Assembly: GCA_026398285.1 (NCBI GenBank)
Contig: JAPLTI010000096.1
Location: 1-6,583 of the forward strand
Length of the DNA: 6,583 bases
DNA from: Verrucomicrobiota bacterium
GTDB taxonomy: Bacteria > Verrucomicrobiota > Verrucomicrobiia > Chthoniobacterales > Terrimicrobiaceae
Direction: 5' to 3'
The position numbers were made by a program, and so were the translations under genes. Shown here one piece after another: positions 6,062 to 6,583 of the stretch; the first letter of the stretch is position 1; every line of letters starts with the position of its first letter. Under the pieces are notes generated by a model, which was given only the letters and a program-made list of their open reading frames with translations, was not told the DNA's origin and ran no database searches.

Positions 6062-6583
6062 ATGTCAGGCCTCATCGGATCACTCCAAAACAGCAGTGGC
6101 GCCCTCCGCGTCCACTCCAAAGGTCTTGAAGTCGCAGGCAAAAACCTCGCGAACATCAACAACCGCGGCTACTCCAAGGAACGCGTCGAAATCGGCGATC
6201 GCGGTTCCATCGAAACCGGTGTCGCTTTTGAAAGTATGGGAGTGGAAGCAATGGGCCTCCGCCAAAACCGCGACGCCCTTCTCGACAAGAGCGTCATGCG
6301 AGAAATAACTTCCTCTAGTTCCCTCGAAGCCGCCAAAAAAGTCCTCGAAAGCGCCGAAATCGCTCTAGGTCAGTTTCTCGATCGCACCAAAGACTCGACT
6401 TCCATACAGAATGCCCCTGGCGCAAGTGGTGGCGGCATCAGCGACGCTATTACCGATTTCTTCAATGCCTGGGAAAGCTTTTCGGTTAAACCCAATGATG
6501 TAGGAGAGAAACAGCTCCTCATTGCTAAGGCTCAGATTCTTGCGGAAAAAATCAACGCCACTGACAAGCGCCTCGTTCAAGTC
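6062..6583 (+). CDS. flgK: Flagellar hook-associated protein 1 FlgK (5' part, runs off right edge)
   Basis: First hook-filament junction protein, exported by the flagellar type III apparatus after a hook-length switch and built between hook and filament. The frame is open for 174 codons from ATG 6062 to the window end. Residues 1-45 carry the axial-protein N-terminal helix and signature (SGALRVHSKGLEVAGKNLAN then INNRGYSKERVEI). GVAFESMGVEAMGLRQNRDALLDK (53-76) corresponds to the G-V-x-V-x-x-I-x-R-x-x-D-x-x-L block typical of FlgK. GGGISDAITDFFNAWESFSV (123-142) and KQLLIAKAQILAEKINATDK (150-169) match the FlgK-specific helical region and exclude FlgE, FlgF and FlgG. Full-length FlgK is usually 450-650 residues, so most of the protein is missing. 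It follows its likely chaperone gene flgN. Confidence 0.95.
   Translation, partial: MSGLIGSLQNSSGALRVHSKGLEVAGKNLANINNRGYSKERVEIGDRGSIETGVAFESMGVEAMGLRQNRDALLDKSVMREITSSSSLEAAKKVLESAEIALGQFLDRTKDSTSIQNAPGASGGGISDAITDFFNAWESFSVKPNDVGEKQLLIAKAQILAEKINATDKRLVQV

Overview
The window holds a compact flagellar rod/ring/hook-junction operon read left to right (about 993 to 6583). Divergent from it, and truncated by the left edge, is a gene for a PilT/PilU-type type IV pilus ATPase (848 down to 1). No tRNA, rRNA, CRISPR array, insertion sequence or prophage gene was seen. The flagellum has P- and L-ring genes, so the organism is a motile, outer-membrane-bearing (diderm) bacterium of moderate GC. Most operon starts have an A/T-rich context with no recognisable Shine-Dalgarno sequence. 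Together with the gene order, this would fit a non-proteobacterial lineage such as Verrucomicrobiota or another PVC-type group. That placement is an inference and is held weakly.

Layout: (1) 1-848, minus strand, PilT/PilU-like retraction ATPase with Walker A, Asp box, Walker B and His box intact and its C-terminus outside the window. (2) 849-992, a 144-base divergent intergenic region with a strong sigma-54 (RpoN) promoter candidate at 963-978, just before flgF. (3) flgF and flgG, proximal and distal rod. (4) flgA, P-ring chaperone; flgH, L-ring; flgI, P-ring. (5) A 100-residue FlgJ-like rod-binding protein without a peptidoglycan hydrolase domain. (6) A 166-residue FlgN-like export chaperone. 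(7) flgK, first hook-filament junction protein, 5' part only.

The genes are packed with gaps of -1 to 12 bases, except for 47 bases before flgK, so co-transcription is likely. The order follows assembly: rod, then bushing rings with their chaperone and cap, then the chaperone and its hook-associated client. The window is mostly a conventional flagellar locus and I did not find a new kind of system. The points most worth checking are the sigma-54 promoter that would give an almost leaderless flgF mRNA, the apparently non-lipidated FlgH, the near absence of Shine-Dalgarno sites except at flgK, and a perfect small hairpin across the flgN stop codon.
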